Notes: a model not told the origin generated them from the letters alone. A DNA stretch of 20,680 nt from Bacillota bacterium (GCA_023424865.1 JAFADM010000374.1:1-20680); one strand, 5' to 3'; shown: positions 1 to 9,098, numbered from the stretch's first letter. Program-made: numbers and translations.

Positions 1-374
1 AAGCGGCGGAAATCGACGGCTGCAGCAATACACGCTACTTCTTCTCCATTGCCCTGCCGCTTTCAAAATCGGTCATTGCCGTACTGGCCCTTTACTATGG
101 CGTATCCGAGTGGAATGAGTTTTTCTCGTCGCTGCTGTACCTGAGCGATGAGAAAAAATACCCGCTCCAGCTCATTCTTCGTGAAATTCTCATTCAATCC
201 CAGAACAACAGCTCCATGACAGGTGATCTGGTGGAAGCTGAGAAGCTTACCCGAATTGCGGAGATTATCAAATACGCCCTCATTGTTGTTGCCAGCTTGC
301 CCATGCTCATGCTGTACCCCTTTATTCAAAAGCATTTTGTTAAAGGTGTTATGATTGGCTCCGTAAAGGGCTGA
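1..374 (+). CDS. Carbohydrate ABC transporter permease, C-terminal part (LplC/YtcP type), partial
   Basis: An open frame enters from the left edge (first full codon at position 3) and ends at the TGA at 372-374, giving the last 123 residues. It contains the conserved transmembrane stretch after the EAA-type loop (IALPLSKSVIAVLALYYGV), the WNEFFSSLLYL segment, a last membrane helix (about nt 270-325, YALIVVASLPMLMLYPF), and the tail QKHFVKGVMIGSVKG. That tail is typical of MalG-like permeases of the LplC/YtcP group, which form the inner-membrane channel of carbohydrate importers. The binding-protein gene follows 157 bp downstream on the same strand, so the two probably form one uptake system; the partner permease would lie off the left edge. 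The assignment to the family is firm, but the substrate cannot be read from this fragment. Confidence 0.92.
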   Translation, partial: AAEIDGCSNTRYFFSIALPLSKSVIAVLALYYGVSEWNEFFSSLLYLSDEKKYPLQLILREILIQSQNNSSMTGDLVEAEKLTRIAEIIKYALIVVASLPMLMLYPFIQKHFVKGVMIGSVKG

Positions 375-500
375 GCCTTTGTTTTTGCGGCACTGGGGTT
401 AAGATCCTTTGTGCCTGTAATAAACTTTCATTATTGCCTTATAGCTGAGAAGTACCAATAAAAATCAAATGGTTTCATGGTGCTTCGTCTCTATTGGGTT

Positions 501-515
501 GCGGGCATAGCCCGC
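501..515 (+). other. Short GC-rich hairpin just before the binding-protein ribosome site
   Basis: GCGGGC (501-506), loop ATA, GCCCGC (510-515) forms a perfect 6-bp hairpin ending about 5 nt before the GGAGGAG ribosome site of the lipoprotein gene. It has no T-run, so it is not a typical terminator. In solute-binding-protein operons such intercistronic hairpins often protect the downstream message and help explain binding proteins being made in excess over permeases. That role is inferred here. Confidence 0.45.
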
Positions 516-531
516 TTTGAGGAGGAGAAAA

Positions 532-2178
532 ATGAAAATCAGTAAAATCTTATCGCTGTTTCTCACTGTTCCTATGGCCATAGGGGTTCTCGCAGGATGC
601 GGGAGCAGTACAAGCATGCAGACGCAGTCCCCTTCCAGTTCACCCACAGGCAGCGCCGCGGCGCAGAAAACCGAGGAAGAATTGCGGCTTGAGAAACTTT
701 CCGCACCTGGTGAATTTCCCGTAACCACCGAAGATATTACTCTTACGGTTATGGGGGCCAAGGGCGGTTCCCAGGGTGAATGGGCCGAAATGAAGCTCTT
801 CAAGGTATGGTCGGAATTAACCGGTATTAAGCTGGAATTCACTACCGCACCCAAGGATAACTGGGACGAAAAGAAGAATCTGGCCTTTGCGTCAGGAAAT
901 CTTCCGGATTTTTTCTTTGCCGGTTACCTTTCTGAGAACGATGAGATGAACTTCGGAAAGCAAGGGCTGCTTATACCTCTGGGTGATCTCATTGAAACCC
1001 ATGCACCTAATCTCACAGCTCTTTTTGAAAAGGATGAAACCATTAAAAAGTCCATAACCACACCTGACGGCAATATTTATGCCACACCCTATATTGATGA
1101 CATGGAGCGCAATTTGACCCAGAAATACTGGATTAATAAGGTATGGATGGATCAATTGGGGCTTTCCGTACCCACTACAACGGATGAACTGTACCAGGTG
1201 CTTAAAGCCTTTAAGGAAAGGGATCCCAACGGCAATAATAAAGCCGACGAAATTCCCGCAAGCTGGACGGAGAACGGCTTTAGAAAGACACTCTCATGGT
1301 GGGGCCTTAATGTCAATTCGGATACCTACCTTGGAAACAATGACGGCAAGGTGTTCTATGCACCCATAGAAGCAGCCTACAAGGATTATCTCATCTACTA
1401 CAATAAGCTCTTTACCGAAAAGCTTATTGACTCGGAAGCTTTTACCCAGCCCACCTCCCAGCTTAAAGCAAAGGGCAAGGAGGACACTTTGATCCTGGGT
1501 TCCTTTTTTGAGGCAGGACCGTTTGTTGTGGTGAACAACGAGTACAATGAGGACTACATTGCTCTTTCCCCTCTCAAGGCTCCTGACGGTACACAGGAAT
1601 GGACCAAGCAGTCCGGTATAAAAAGAGGCACCTTTGCCATAACAAAGGATAACAAGTATCCGGAAGCAACAATAAAAATGATTGACTGGATTTACAGCAA
1701 AGAAGGCTCCCTGACTGCAATGCGCGGTGTTGCGGATGAGGACTTCAAATACACTAATGCGGATAAAACCGAATGTGAGCTCATTATTCCGGAGGGCTTC
1801 TCCAATTTTGAAGAGTACCGTGCTAAAATGCTGACGCCCAATTCCGGATCCCAGACACCCGGTATCGGCGGAGGCACTCTGCCTGTGGTGGTAAATCCCC
1901 TCAACAGCTACATTGATTTGCAGGTAAAGGAAAACCTCATGCCTTACTGGAAAGAGCCGTATCCTCTGACTTACCTGCCTTCCGCGGCGCAGAAAGAGGT
2001 CGCAACCATCAGCGCGGATATAAACAACTACACCTTGGAAACAACAGCCCGTTTTATCACCGGTGACCTTTCCATAGAAAAGGAATATGACAATTTCATC
2101 AGTGAGCTTAAGAAAATGGGTGTGGAGCGCTATGTTCAAATTTACCAGGAGGCCTACGATTCCTGGGCGGCAAACTAA
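532..2178 (+). CDS. Extracellular sugar-binding lipoprotein of an ABC importer (LplA type)
   Basis: A 548-residue protein. The chosen start is the ATG at 532, which sits 6 nt after GGAGGAG; a longer in-frame TTG at 517 lies upstream of that ribosome site. Residues 1-23 are a lipoprotein signal: basic KISK, a hydrophobic core, then lipobox L-A-G-C with the lipidated Cys at 23. A Ser/Thr/Ala-rich linker follows and then the mature family 1 solute-binding fold (for example EWAEMKLFKVWSELTGIKLE, NLPDFFFAG and the WMDQLGL segment). Length and layout match the ~550-residue LplA-like binding proteins that deliver oligosaccharides to LplB/LplC-type permeases. It follows the permease fragment directly. 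The ligand is unknown; the neighbouring glycosidase operon suggests plant-type oligosaccharides, which is inference. Confidence 0.93.
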   Translation: MKISKILSLFLTVPMAIGVLAGCGSSTSMQTQSPSSSPTGSAAAQKTEEELRLEKLSAPGEFPVTTEDITLTVMGAKGGSQGEWAEMKLFKVWSELTGIKLEFTTAPKDNWDEKKNLAFASGNLPDFFFAGYLSENDEMNFGKQGLLIPLGDLIETHAPNLTALFEKDETIKKSITTPDGNIYATPYIDDMERNLTQKYWINKVWMDQLGLSVPTTTDELYQVLKAFKERDPNGNNKADEIPASWTENGFRKTLSWWGLNVNSDTYLGNNDGKVFYAPIEAAYKDYLIYYNKLFTEKLIDSEAFTQPTSQLKAKGKEDTLILGSFFEAGPFVVVNNEYNEDYIALSPLKAPDGTQEWTKQSGIKRGTFAITKDNKYPEATIKMIDWIYSKEGSLTAMRGVADEDFKYTNADKTECELIIPEGFSNFEEYRAKMLTPNSGSQTPGIGGGTLPVVVNPLNSYIDLQVKENLMPYWKEPYPLTYLPSAAQKEVATISADINNYTLETTARFITGDLSIEKEYDNFISELKKMGVERYVQIYQEAYDSWAAN

Positions 2179-2214
2179 ATGGCTGCAATTGATTATTAAA
2201 TAACGTCGGCATAA

Positions 2215-2252
2215 GGACAGCATGGCTTGGTGAAAATCAAGGCATGCTGTCC
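2215..2252 (+). terminator. Long hairpin after the binding-protein gene, possible terminator or 3' stabiliser
   Basis: GGACAGCATG (2215-2224) pairs perfectly with CATGCTGTCC (2243-2252), and the stem continues inward with CTTG/CAAG after one mismatch, leaving a loop of about 8 nt. It lies 36 nt after the stop codon at 2178 and before the next promoter at 2321, as expected for the end of the uptake operon. No T-run follows (GTGAAATAATT), so it may be a Rho-assisted end or a 3' stability element, not a classic intrinsic terminator. Confidence 0.55.
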
Positions 2253-2320
2253 TGTGAAATAATTCCGGCAAACAGCTTTTTCGGCATGAAGCGGCACCCT
2301 GCTCTATAAATTCGCAAAAA

Positions 2321-2349
2321 TTGACAAAACCTGCTGAAATGGCTATAAT
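2321..2349 (+). promoter_or_regulatory. Sigma-A promoter for the AraC-type regulator gene
   Basis: TTGACA at 2321-2326 and TATAAT at 2344-2349 are separated by exactly 17 nt, a consensus housekeeping promoter. Transcription would begin near 2356, giving a leader of about 108 nt before the TTG start at 2464. Such a strong core promoter suggests that the regulator is transcribed separately from the transporter genes upstream. Confidence 0.85.
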
Positions 2350-2463
2350 TAAAGCTATACGCGAGTTATCTCTGTCCCCAAACGCAGTCTGAACTGGATT
2401 GACCCCCAATAATAATATGTTTTCAGCAAGTTCATAATTTTCTATGCGAGGGGTTTGTTCTTT

Positions 2464-4758
2464 TTGCGCATATTTGATAACAAGATTCCTATACCCAAAC
2501 TCAAAGGGTTTGGTTTGAAAAAGAAGCCGTCTTCCTTTCTGACTAAATTTTTATTTGTGCATCTTATTCTTGTTTTGATGCCGATTTTTTTAGTTATTCA
2601 GTTTGCCTTTGACGGTTTTATAGGATTGATAGAAAAAGAGATTACCGGCAGCGTCTCCAATATGATTGGGCAGGTTAGCCGGGTAGTTGACAAGGAAATG
2701 GCCGAAATTGATGAAATTGCGGTCAATATTGCCTTAAACGGAAATCTGCTGCCCTATGAGGTTACGCAGAATAATTACCGTGCGTTAAAAACCTGTCAGG
2801 AAATTCGGCGCTATAAAGCCGGCATAGGCTTCCTTCATGAAATTCTTTTCTATGTAAGAGGGAATCCCCTTTTATACGGAAGCAGCAATACTTTTCCCGC
2901 GGAACGATTTATCGACAAGTACTACCTTTACCAGGGTCTTAAACAGGATGAATTTCAGGATCTTTTGGAAAATGTCGCGTCACCCACGCTGCTGCCCGCC
3001 CGAACCGTTCATATGAATAATACGGATTACCGTCTGATTACCTATTTCGTGCCCATCCATTCCGGCGGAGAGGCTTATGCCACTGCCGTTTTCATCATAG
3101 ATGAGGCGGCAATTACCAACATTGTTCAGGAGATATTCGGAGCCCATGCAGGAAACACGGCTGTTTTCGGCATGGACGGCGAGCCCCTGCTTACTCTGAA
3201 AAAGGGAGAGTATGAGCTTCTCCAGCAGATTTATACCAAACTAAACCAGGAAGGAAGCTCAAAGGGTGCTCTGGAAATTGACGGTCAGGAATACTTAATC
3301 ACCACAGCCTCCGGATCCCGGGGCTGGAGCTATCTCTCCTATTGCAAAACAGAGGACATTATGGGCCCAGTTGTAGGGGTTCGCTATATGGTGGGCGTTC
3401 TGGTTGTTATTATACTCGTTTTCGAAATGCTGGTGGTATGGTTTTCCTTCAGTGTTAACTATCTGCCTATCAAACGTATTTTCAGGAAGCTGGAATTCAA
3501 AACCGAAAACCGGGGAGCAAACGACATACAGGATTTTGATATGGCCATTGATTCATTGCTGACGGACAATCTCCATTTGCGCGAGTATCAGGAGGAAACC
3601 CGGGATACCCGGATACAGCGCTTTGTCCGTGATCTTTTCAGCGGAGATATTCAGGATGCCGATCAATGCAAAGCGCTGGAGAAGAAAAACAAAATGGTTC
3701 TCAGCGGCAGGTATCTGGCTACGGTCCTTTTATGCATCGAGGGTGGTCAAAGGAAGCTGCAGCAGCTTGCCGGCAGAATACAGGAGGCCGCAAATACCCT
3801 CAGGCCCCATCAAATCCAGCTCTATCCCATAGATACAACGGGAGTTGATACCATACCCGTGCTTCTTGTCTTTGAAGAGCAAAGCCTGCTGGAACAGGCT
3901 GTAAAGACCTTGTTCCAACAGGCTGCCGACGGCAATATGGATGTGACCGTGGGTGTTTCCCCGGTCTATGATGACCCGCTGGATATATCTATGTCCTTCT
4001 CACAGGCCTGCCAGGTTCTGAATTACCGCTTTATAAGGGGAAAGAATACCATTCTCCATTATAAAGAGCTTGTTACAGCGGAACGCAAGCAGGTTTGGTA
4101 CCCTAAGTATGAAATGGAAGAGCTTGTGAAAAATGTAAGCGGCGGGAATATTGAAGGCATCAACCGGAATGTCCGCAGCGTCATTGAGCATATCAAAAAG
4201 GACGATATGGATATCTTTGCGGCCCGCTGTCTTTGTTATGATCTTATCAACACCATTGTGAAGTTTGTTTCGGAGCTGAATATTGAGGCGGATGAAATGT
4301 ACGCCCACCTGAACAGTGTGATAAGCTTTACGGAAATCGAAGTCATCGATGAGCTGGGGGAGTGCCTGGACAAGTTTTGTGTAAAGCTGTCCCGGCTCAT
4401 TGTGGAGAATAAGTGCACTCAGGCCGAGGAGCTTGTGGATTATGTGAAGAAGCACTATACGGATAAGGATTTCTCCGTGCGAAGCATGTCTGAGGACGTA
4501 CACATGTCCTATTCCTATATGAGCAAATTTTTCAGGATTAAAACCGGCTATACCATTTTGGACTATGTAACAATGCTCCGTTTTGAAAAAGTGAAATACA
4601 TGCTGGCCAACACCAATGAAACAATTAAGGAAGTTATTCTGGCGGCCGGTTATGTGGACATCCCCAATTTTTGCAGAAAATTTAAGCAGCGGGAGGGTGT
4701 GAGCCCCAGCCAATACCGTGAAAACAAGGGCAAGCCGCCCAGCTCCCTATTGCCTTAA
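2464..4758 (+). CDS. Membrane-anchored AraC-family transcriptional regulator with extracytoplasmic sensor
   Basis: A protein of 764 residues. I place the start at the TTG at 2464, ten nt after GAGGGG (2448-2453); an in-frame TTG at 2455 is too close to that site. Membrane helix 1 is encoded at about 2545-2620 (FLFVHLILVLMPIFLVIQF). An extracytoplasmic sensor of about 240 residues follows, with a Cache-like layout. Helix 2 is encoded near 3385-3450 (VGVLVVIILVFEMLVVWF), then a cytoplasmic linker with the predicted coiled/HAMP-like segment, and a C-terminal double helix-turn-helix AraC domain at about 4440-4725 (DFSVRSMSEDVHMSYSYMSKFF and IKEVILAAGYVDIPNFCRKFK). This architecture is known from one-component regulators beside LplA/LplC-type transporters, which sense a glycan outside and activate uptake or hydrolase genes. 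Its targets are not shown by the sequence. The gene is convergent with the glycosidase operon. Confidence 0.9.
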   Translation: MRIFDNKIPIPKLKGFGLKKKPSSFLTKFLFVHLILVLMPIFLVIQFAFDGFIGLIEKEITGSVSNMIGQVSRVVDKEMAEIDEIAVNIALNGNLLPYEVTQNNYRALKTCQEIRRYKAGIGFLHEILFYVRGNPLLYGSSNTFPAERFIDKYYLYQGLKQDEFQDLLENVASPTLLPARTVHMNNTDYRLITYFVPIHSGGEAYATAVFIIDEAAITNIVQEIFGAHAGNTAVFGMDGEPLLTLKKGEYELLQQIYTKLNQEGSSKGALEIDGQEYLITTASGSRGWSYLSYCKTEDIMGPVVGVRYMVGVLVVIILVFEMLVVWFSFSVNYLPIKRIFRKLEFKTENRGANDIQDFDMAIDSLLTDNLHLREYQEETRDTRIQRFVRDLFSGDIQDADQCKALEKKNKMVLSGRYLATVLLCIEGGQRKLQQLAGRIQEAANTLRPHQIQLYPIDTTGVDTIPVLLVFEEQSLLEQAVKTLFQQAADGNMDVTVGVSPVYDDPLDISMSFSQACQVLNYRFIRGKNTILHYKELVTAERKQVWYPKYEMEELVKNVSGGNIEGINRNVRSVIEHIKKDDMDIFAARCLCYDLINTIVKFVSELNIEADEMYAHLNSVISFTEIEVIDELGECLDKFCVKLSRLIVENKCTQAEELVDYVKKHYTDKDFSVRSMSEDVHMSYSYMSKFFRIKTGYTILDYVTMLRFEKVKYMLANTNETIKEVILAAGYVDIPNFCRKFKQREGVSPSQYRENKGKPPSSLLP

Positions 4759-4779
4759 ACGAAAACGATTCATTATACC

Positions 4780-4834
4780 AGCTACAGGCCTGCTCCTATT
4801 CCCTTCACAAAGGAAAATGAGCAGGCCTGTAGCT
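4780..4834 (+). terminator. Bidirectional-type hairpin between converging genes
   Basis: AGCTACAGGCCTGCTC (4780-4795) and GAGCAGGCCTGTAGCT (4819-4834) are perfect 16-bp inverted arms, and the interior can pair further (TTCCCTT with AAGGAA). On the + strand TTT follows directly, a weak tract. It lies 21 nt after the regulator stop codon (4758) and beyond the minus-strand terminator at 4846-4867, so it probably ends the regulator transcript and backs up termination from the other side. Confidence 0.75.
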
Positions 4835-4845
4835 TTAGCCTGGGG

Positions 4846-4867
4846 AAAAAGCCCTGCTGCCAGGGCT
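4846..4867 (-). terminator. Intrinsic terminator of the glycosidase operon
   Basis: Read on the minus strand, AGCCCTG, loop GCAG, CAGGGCT is followed at once by TTTTT then CCCC. The 7-bp GC-rich stem plus T-run is a textbook intrinsic terminator. The first arm begins inside the TAG stop codon of the GH106-like gene (4866-4868), so the operon ends immediately at its last codon. Confidence 0.8.
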
Positions 4868-7800
4868 ATAGGCGGTTTTCCTCCATAATGAGGCGTGGCG
4901 CTTGACAAAGGCCATAGGGCTGCACGTTGTAATTGGAAGTATGCTCTCTGCCTCGGGTACGGAAGGCGGCATCATTGGTGGTGCGCTTTTTTCCCGATGC
5001 CAGGTGGAAGGGGCCAAGAAGGTTGCGGGGGCTGGAGAATACCTCAATAACAAGGGTATTTTCCCCCGGCTTTAAGCTCTCATGGATATCCAGGGGTTCC
5101 TCTGTGTGCCAGGGCAGGGCATAGCTGTCTTCGTTCACGTCCACCCGCAGGCAGGTTGCCAGGAAGGCGGGAATTTGAAGCTTGACCCTGATGCCCTCCT
5201 TGGGCTTATGATAATAGCAGTAGCGATAGCGCATGGAACCGGCGTAATGAAAATACCCCTGAAGGGTCCAGTCTCCTAAAGAAAGGCGGGGTATTTCTTT
5301 TTTGATGCGGCGTTCCGTATCCACATGGAAAGCCCCGATAAGGTAACAGTCCTCAATTTCCATGGCATTTAAATACCGGCAGGAAAGCTCCAGCGTATTT
5401 TTCCCGGTGATAACCAGAGGCAGGGAAAGAACGCTAAACGCTTTGTCCAGAAAATGGCCCTTTGGATGAGAGGTGACGGGTATTCCGTTAAGGGAAGCGG
5501 AAAAGTGGGATGCTTCCTCCAAAACCAGCTCCAAAGGCTTATCCGGAATTTCCTCCACCTCAAACTCAAAACGTATGTTAACAAGGTGTCCGTCACCGGG
5601 ATGGGAAATGGAGGCCCATCTGTAACGCTGCTCCTGCCCGTTCATTTCAATGGGGGCCATGTTAAGCCCGTCACGTACCCTTCGCTGCATTTCCCACACG
5701 TAGAGGGGCTCGGACCAGGGGCCGTTATCCAGGCTGTAGCGGCAAACATCCAGAATGAGAGAGTTGGGCAGTGTTCTTTCGATGGGGACGGTGGAAGGAA
5801 AAACATGCCCTGTTTCCCTTTTAGGCGGGTGGAGAGCCGGGGACACTTGGGGCTGAGCCTTAGTATCGATGACATAAAGCTTTGAGCCCGTCCTGTCCAG
5901 GATTTCAGGAAGATAAAGGCCCTGGCTGTCTCTGAGAAGAACACGGGGAATTTTTTTGCCTGTTAAAAGGTCCCATTCTTCCACTGCGCCAAAGTCCTCA
6001 AAGCGGATCTTTACCTCCTGGGGATGCTCACGATCGTTGTTAACCACAAACAGGACACGAATATCTTCAATTTTTCGAAGCATGCAGAGTACCCGGATGT
6101 TTTCCAGGCCCAGTTCATCGGTAATGGAAATACGTCTGGGGAGGACAGCTTCCAGTGCGCAGACCGCTTCACCCGCACTGTCCCGTACCATGCAATTGGG
6201 GTGAGCGAACAGAGCTGCAAGGAAAGGAGAGGGGGCCCCCTCTGTCATTGTAGGAGTGGGCGTCAGAGCGATGACTTTTCCGCCTGCCTCCATAAAACCC
6301 ATGAGCTTTTCACGGGTGGAATCAAAAAGGGTATCGCAGGCTGGAATAATTACCGCTTTGTAGACAGCCTGATTCACTGCAAAAAGTCTGCCTTCAATTC
6401 GGGCGTGTTCAGAAAGAATGGTTTCATCACCCAGATCTGCGTCATAATGTATGCCGGTCAGATGCTTTAAAAAACGGTTAACGGTATAGCCGTACCGGTT
6501 AATGGCTTCGATATCCCGTTCCGCCCCCCTTACCGGGTTTCCATAGGGACTGGTGCCCAGCCGGGCCCAGGCGGTGCTCATGGGATGAAGGACCAGCACG
6601 TCCCTCACAACCTTCCCCTGAGTCAGGACTGCACCTAAACGCGCAAAATAGTCCTCCACGATTTTGTTTTGATTCCACCAGGTGGTATTGTAATTGAAGC
6701 TGGGAGGATAATCTCTTTTGCGGCACCCCTTAAGGCTGTAGAAGGCCAGATGGGGGCTCCTTATTGTTACGCCCAGAACATACTGCCAGTCCCCGATCCA
6801 TTTTTGCCCCTCAAAGGAGAATTCCCAGCCGGTACAGCCGTAGGTTTCGGTGAGCACCTCCTGCTTGCCGAACTGGTTGGCTACGCTGGCGCACTGCTTG
6901 ACGGTCATATATTCATCGGTCTGCTCTGCCAGCAAATCGATGCCCGGTACATGCTGGCAGACGTAGTGGGGCATAATGGAGCCGTTCACCCGGGCAGAGA
7001 GCCCCAGCTTGTCTTCCTGCAGGAAGTGGCCCGTATATGCGATGCGGTTTTCCCCGCACCAGGCTCCGATAACCTTTGAATAGGCTTCAACAAAACGTTG
7101 GGATACGGTATGCCAGTAATCGTGACGGATCTTGGGGCTCTTTTCATGATTGAAATACAGGCAGGGAAGGGTGTCGAAAACGCAGTAGCCCCGCTTTTGG
7201 AAGAAATAATCTTCAAAGCCTGTGGTCCATGGAATCCAGCTGCGTTTGGGGTGAAAGGAGGCGTGCCTGTCGGCCAGGCTGGCTTCGTCCGTAAAGATTC
7301 CCGGAACCGTAGTACCCAAGGTGCCGCCCAGGACGGCCTTGTATTTGTCGTGGGTGGATTCCAAAAAGCGCTTTACGGAGCGGGGATTCAGATTATCCGG
7401 CGGAGTTTCGTGATTAAACCAGGTGGATTTGCCGGAAACCTCAAGGCGCAGAACCAGGATGCATTCCTCCCGGGACAGGACGGGAGCGGATTTTGGATCA
7501 ATTCTTATGATCTCCGAAGCGGTGTGACCGTCCACAGCAGCGCGGTACACTGCCAGAACATTGGGTTCCTGAAGGTAAGCGGTATTGCCGTCGGTAATCA
7601 CCTCAAGAGTGGCCCCTTTAAGCCGGGAATCATCTCCAAAACGCGCAGGCAGCGTACCTCCGGCTGTACCTGAGGGCCAGCGGTCCTCGTCGTACAGCCA
7701 TGCCTGGAGGCCCAAAAGCCTGGCTTCATCTACGGCTGCCCGAATGCAGTCCATCCATTCCTTACCCATGTACTCGGTCTCCAGGCCTTCCCTGGAATGC

Positions 7801-7952
7801 ATAAAAAATCCGCCGACACCGTTTTCCTTCATTAAACGTATTTGCCGTCGGATTTCTTCAACATCAAGCTTTTCATTCCACGCCCAGAATAAGAGGGAGC
7901 GGTGTTCCGCCCCCGGATGATCAAAGGCCTGGGTTAATAATTTCCTGCTCAT
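4866..7952 (-). CDS. GH106-like glycoside hydrolase (putative alpha-L-rhamnosidase family)
   Basis: A 1028-residue protein. The start is the ATG at 7950-7952, preceded by GGAGGAG (7957-7963) at ideal distance; a longer in-frame ATG at 7979 has no such site. There is no signal peptide, so it should act in the cytoplasm on imported oligosaccharides. The N-terminal barrel begins with FWAWNEKLDVEEIRRQI, then GVGGFFMHSREGL and the strongly family-typical WLYDEDRWPSGTAGG. A later LTETYGCTGW segment with glutamate resembles the active-site region of GH106 and its relatives. The last ~250 residues look beta-rich, like the galactose-binding-type modules of this family. GH106 enzymes remove alpha-L-rhamnose, but many related bacterial proteins are uncharacterised, so the sugar removed is unsure. 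It is the last gene of the operon, 57 bp after the sialidase-like gene. Confidence 0.82.
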   Translation of the reverse strand: MSRKLLTQAFDHPGAEHRSLLFWAWNEKLDVEEIRRQIRLMKENGVGGFFMHSREGLETEYMGKEWMDCIRAAVDEARLLGLQAWLYDEDRWPSGTAGGTLPARFGDDSRLKGATLEVITDGNTAYLQEPNVLAVYRAAVDGHTASEIIRIDPKSAPVLSREECILVLRLEVSGKSTWFNHETPPDNLNPRSVKRFLESTHDKYKAVLGGTLGTTVPGIFTDEASLADRHASFHPKRSWIPWTTGFEDYFFQKRGYCVFDTLPCLYFNHEKSPKIRHDYWHTVSQRFVEAYSKVIGAWCGENRIAYTGHFLQEDKLGLSARVNGSIMPHYVCQHVPGIDLLAEQTDEYMTVKQCASVANQFGKQEVLTETYGCTGWEFSFEGQKWIGDWQYVLGVTIRSPHLAFYSLKGCRKRDYPPSFNYNTTWWNQNKIVEDYFARLGAVLTQGKVVRDVLVLHPMSTAWARLGTSPYGNPVRGAERDIEAINRYGYTVNRFLKHLTGIHYDADLGDETILSEHARIEGRLFAVNQAVYKAVIIPACDTLFDSTREKLMGFMEAGGKVIALTPTPTMTEGAPSPFLAALFAHPNCMVRDSAGEAVCALEAVLPRRISITDELGLENIRVLCMLRKIEDIRVLFVVNNDREHPQEVKIRFEDFGAVEEWDLLTGKKIPRVLLRDSQGLYLPEILDRTGSKLYVIDTKAQPQVSPALHPPKRETGHVFPSTVPIERTLPNSLILDVCRYSLDNGPWSEPLYVWEMQRRVRDGLNMAPIEMNGQEQRYRWASISHPGDGHLVNIRFEFEVEEIPDKPLELVLEEASHFSASLNGIPVTSHPKGHFLDKAFSVLSLPLVITGKNTLELSCRYLNAMEIEDCYLIGAFHVDTERRIKKEIPRLSLGDWTLQGYFHYAGSMRYRYCYYHKPKEGIRVKLQIPAFLATCLRVDVNEDSYALPWHTEEPLDIHESLKPGENTLVIEVFSSPRNLLGPFHLASGKKRTTNDAAFRTRGREHTSNYNVQPYGLCQAPRLIMEENRL

Positions 7953-8009
7953 GACTCTCCTCCGCTTTATTTGTCGCACTTTAGTCCAAAAACAAGCTTC
8001 TGTCAGGGA

Positions 8010-9041
8010 TTAAAGCTTGTCGAAGCAAAATTTCGCATAGGCAATTCGCTCGCGCTTCCAGGTGTAAGCGACATGAAGCTCATTATTGTCTATGGCAACA
8101 ATGGCAGGATAAGAAAAGCCTCCGGGGCCGTCCTCCAGCACATAGAGCTCCTGCCAGGTTTCTCCGTTATCGGCCGAGGAGTAAAGACTTAAGGGAGTAC
8201 GCGGGCCTTTATAGTAATTGGGCAGGTTAGGCGCGGGATTTAGGGCCACCACCAGAGCGCCCGAAGGGAGCCGGACAAGATCGAGACCGCTGTTGTTGTT
8301 GGGAAGACCTGTGGCATAGGCGGTAGACCATGTCCTTCCGCCGTCGGAGGAATCGCTTTTAAAGACGGCGGAGCTGGTGCTGCGAAGCAGCATATGAACC
8401 TTACCGGCCTCATCCTCCCACAGGGTGGGCTGGATAACTCCCTTTCCGTAACAGAAGTACTTGCTTTGGGGCCGGTGGAGGGTCTCGGCCTTGTAGCCTA
8501 CCCGGCGCAGTGGAACCAGTGTGCTTTTGCTCCAGGTTTTTCCATTATCCTCAGAGATGTCCGCAAAAGCATCCCAAAGCTCCCCTTCATAGGATGCCGG
8601 TGCAAGGATATTACCGTTTTTCAGGCGGATGGGCTTGTTTTTAACCGGTCCCCTCCCACCGGAAGTGTCCCCCGGTACCAGCTCCTGGGGAGCGGTCCAA
8701 TTTTGTCCATTGTCATGGGACAGGATGAAAAAGGTTTTCCATTCGGAGATAGCAGCACCGCATTTGTAATAGAGGACAAGGGTCTTTTCGTCCAGGCTGA
8801 AGAGTACGGGATTCCACAGTGCTGTACCCCGGGCATCCGCCACCTTCCTTGGGCGCTCCCAGCTGCCGTTTTGACGAAGGGATACCCATATTGCCACATC
8901 GGGTGCCTTTTCCCAGCTTCCGGCGAACCAGGCAGCCAGTACCCGATCTCCCGGCAAGGGGAGGAGGGTAGCGGCGTGGGCGCTGTCGAAATCCCGATCT
9001 TCTTCTATTATGTACTCTCTGGTAACTGAGGTTATTTTCAT
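8010..9041 (-). CDS. Sialidase-fold (BNR/Asp-box) exo-glycosidase-like protein
   Basis: A 343-residue protein with no signal peptide; its ATG (9039-9041) is preceded by GGAGAG. Four Asp-box motifs (S-x-D-x-G-x-x-W) are visible: SHDNGQNW (108-115), SEDNGKTW (163-170), SSDGGRTW (231-238) and SADNGETW (289-296). They mark a six-bladed beta-propeller of the BNR_2 group of predicted neuraminidases. Other family features are GPVKNKPIRLKNG, LLRST and NNNSGLDLVRLPSG. The FRIP/YRIP arginine motif of true GH33 sialidases is not seen, so cleavage of sialic acid is doubtful. Relatives often sit among plant-glycan hydrolases, and the substrate here is more likely an unusual cell-wall sugar (inference). 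It lies 85 bp after the cupin gene and 57 bp before the GH106-like gene. Confidence 0.8.
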   Translation of the reverse strand: MKITSVTREYIIEEDRDFDSAHAATLLPLPGDRVLAAWFAGSWEKAPDVAIWVSLRQNGSWERPRKVADARGTALWNPVLFSLDEKTLVLYYKCGAAISEWKTFFILSHDNGQNWTAPQELVPGDTSGGRGPVKNKPIRLKNGNILAPASYEGELWDAFADISEDNGKTWSKSTLVPLRRVGYKAETLHRPQSKYFCYGKGVIQPTLWEDEAGKVHMLLRSTSSAVFKSDSSDGGRTWSTAYATGLPNNNSGLDLVRLPSGALVVALNPAPNLPNYYKGPRTPLSLYSSADNGETWQELYVLEDGPGGFSYPAIVAIDNNELHVAYTWKRERIAYAKFCFDKL

Positions 9042-9098
9042 GGTATTCTCTCCTTATCTTTTATCTTTTTCAGATACATGCCGTCTGTTTGACAGGCA

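Noticed and set aside
1294..2409. Long minus-strand open frame opposite the binding-protein gene
   Set aside because: It lies antisense to a clear lipoprotein gene, has no ribosome site or recognisable motif, and arises from codon use of the real gene.
4759..4773. CGAAAACGATTCAT resembling a CcpA (cre) site
   Set aside because: It lies between a stop codon and a terminator, not near a promoter, and one key end base differs from consensus.
7991..8020. CAAGCTT/AAGCTTG inverted repeat between the sialidase-like and GH106-like genes as a terminator
   Set aside because: It is short, lies partly in the coding end of the upstream gene, and has no T-run; the operon appears to continue.
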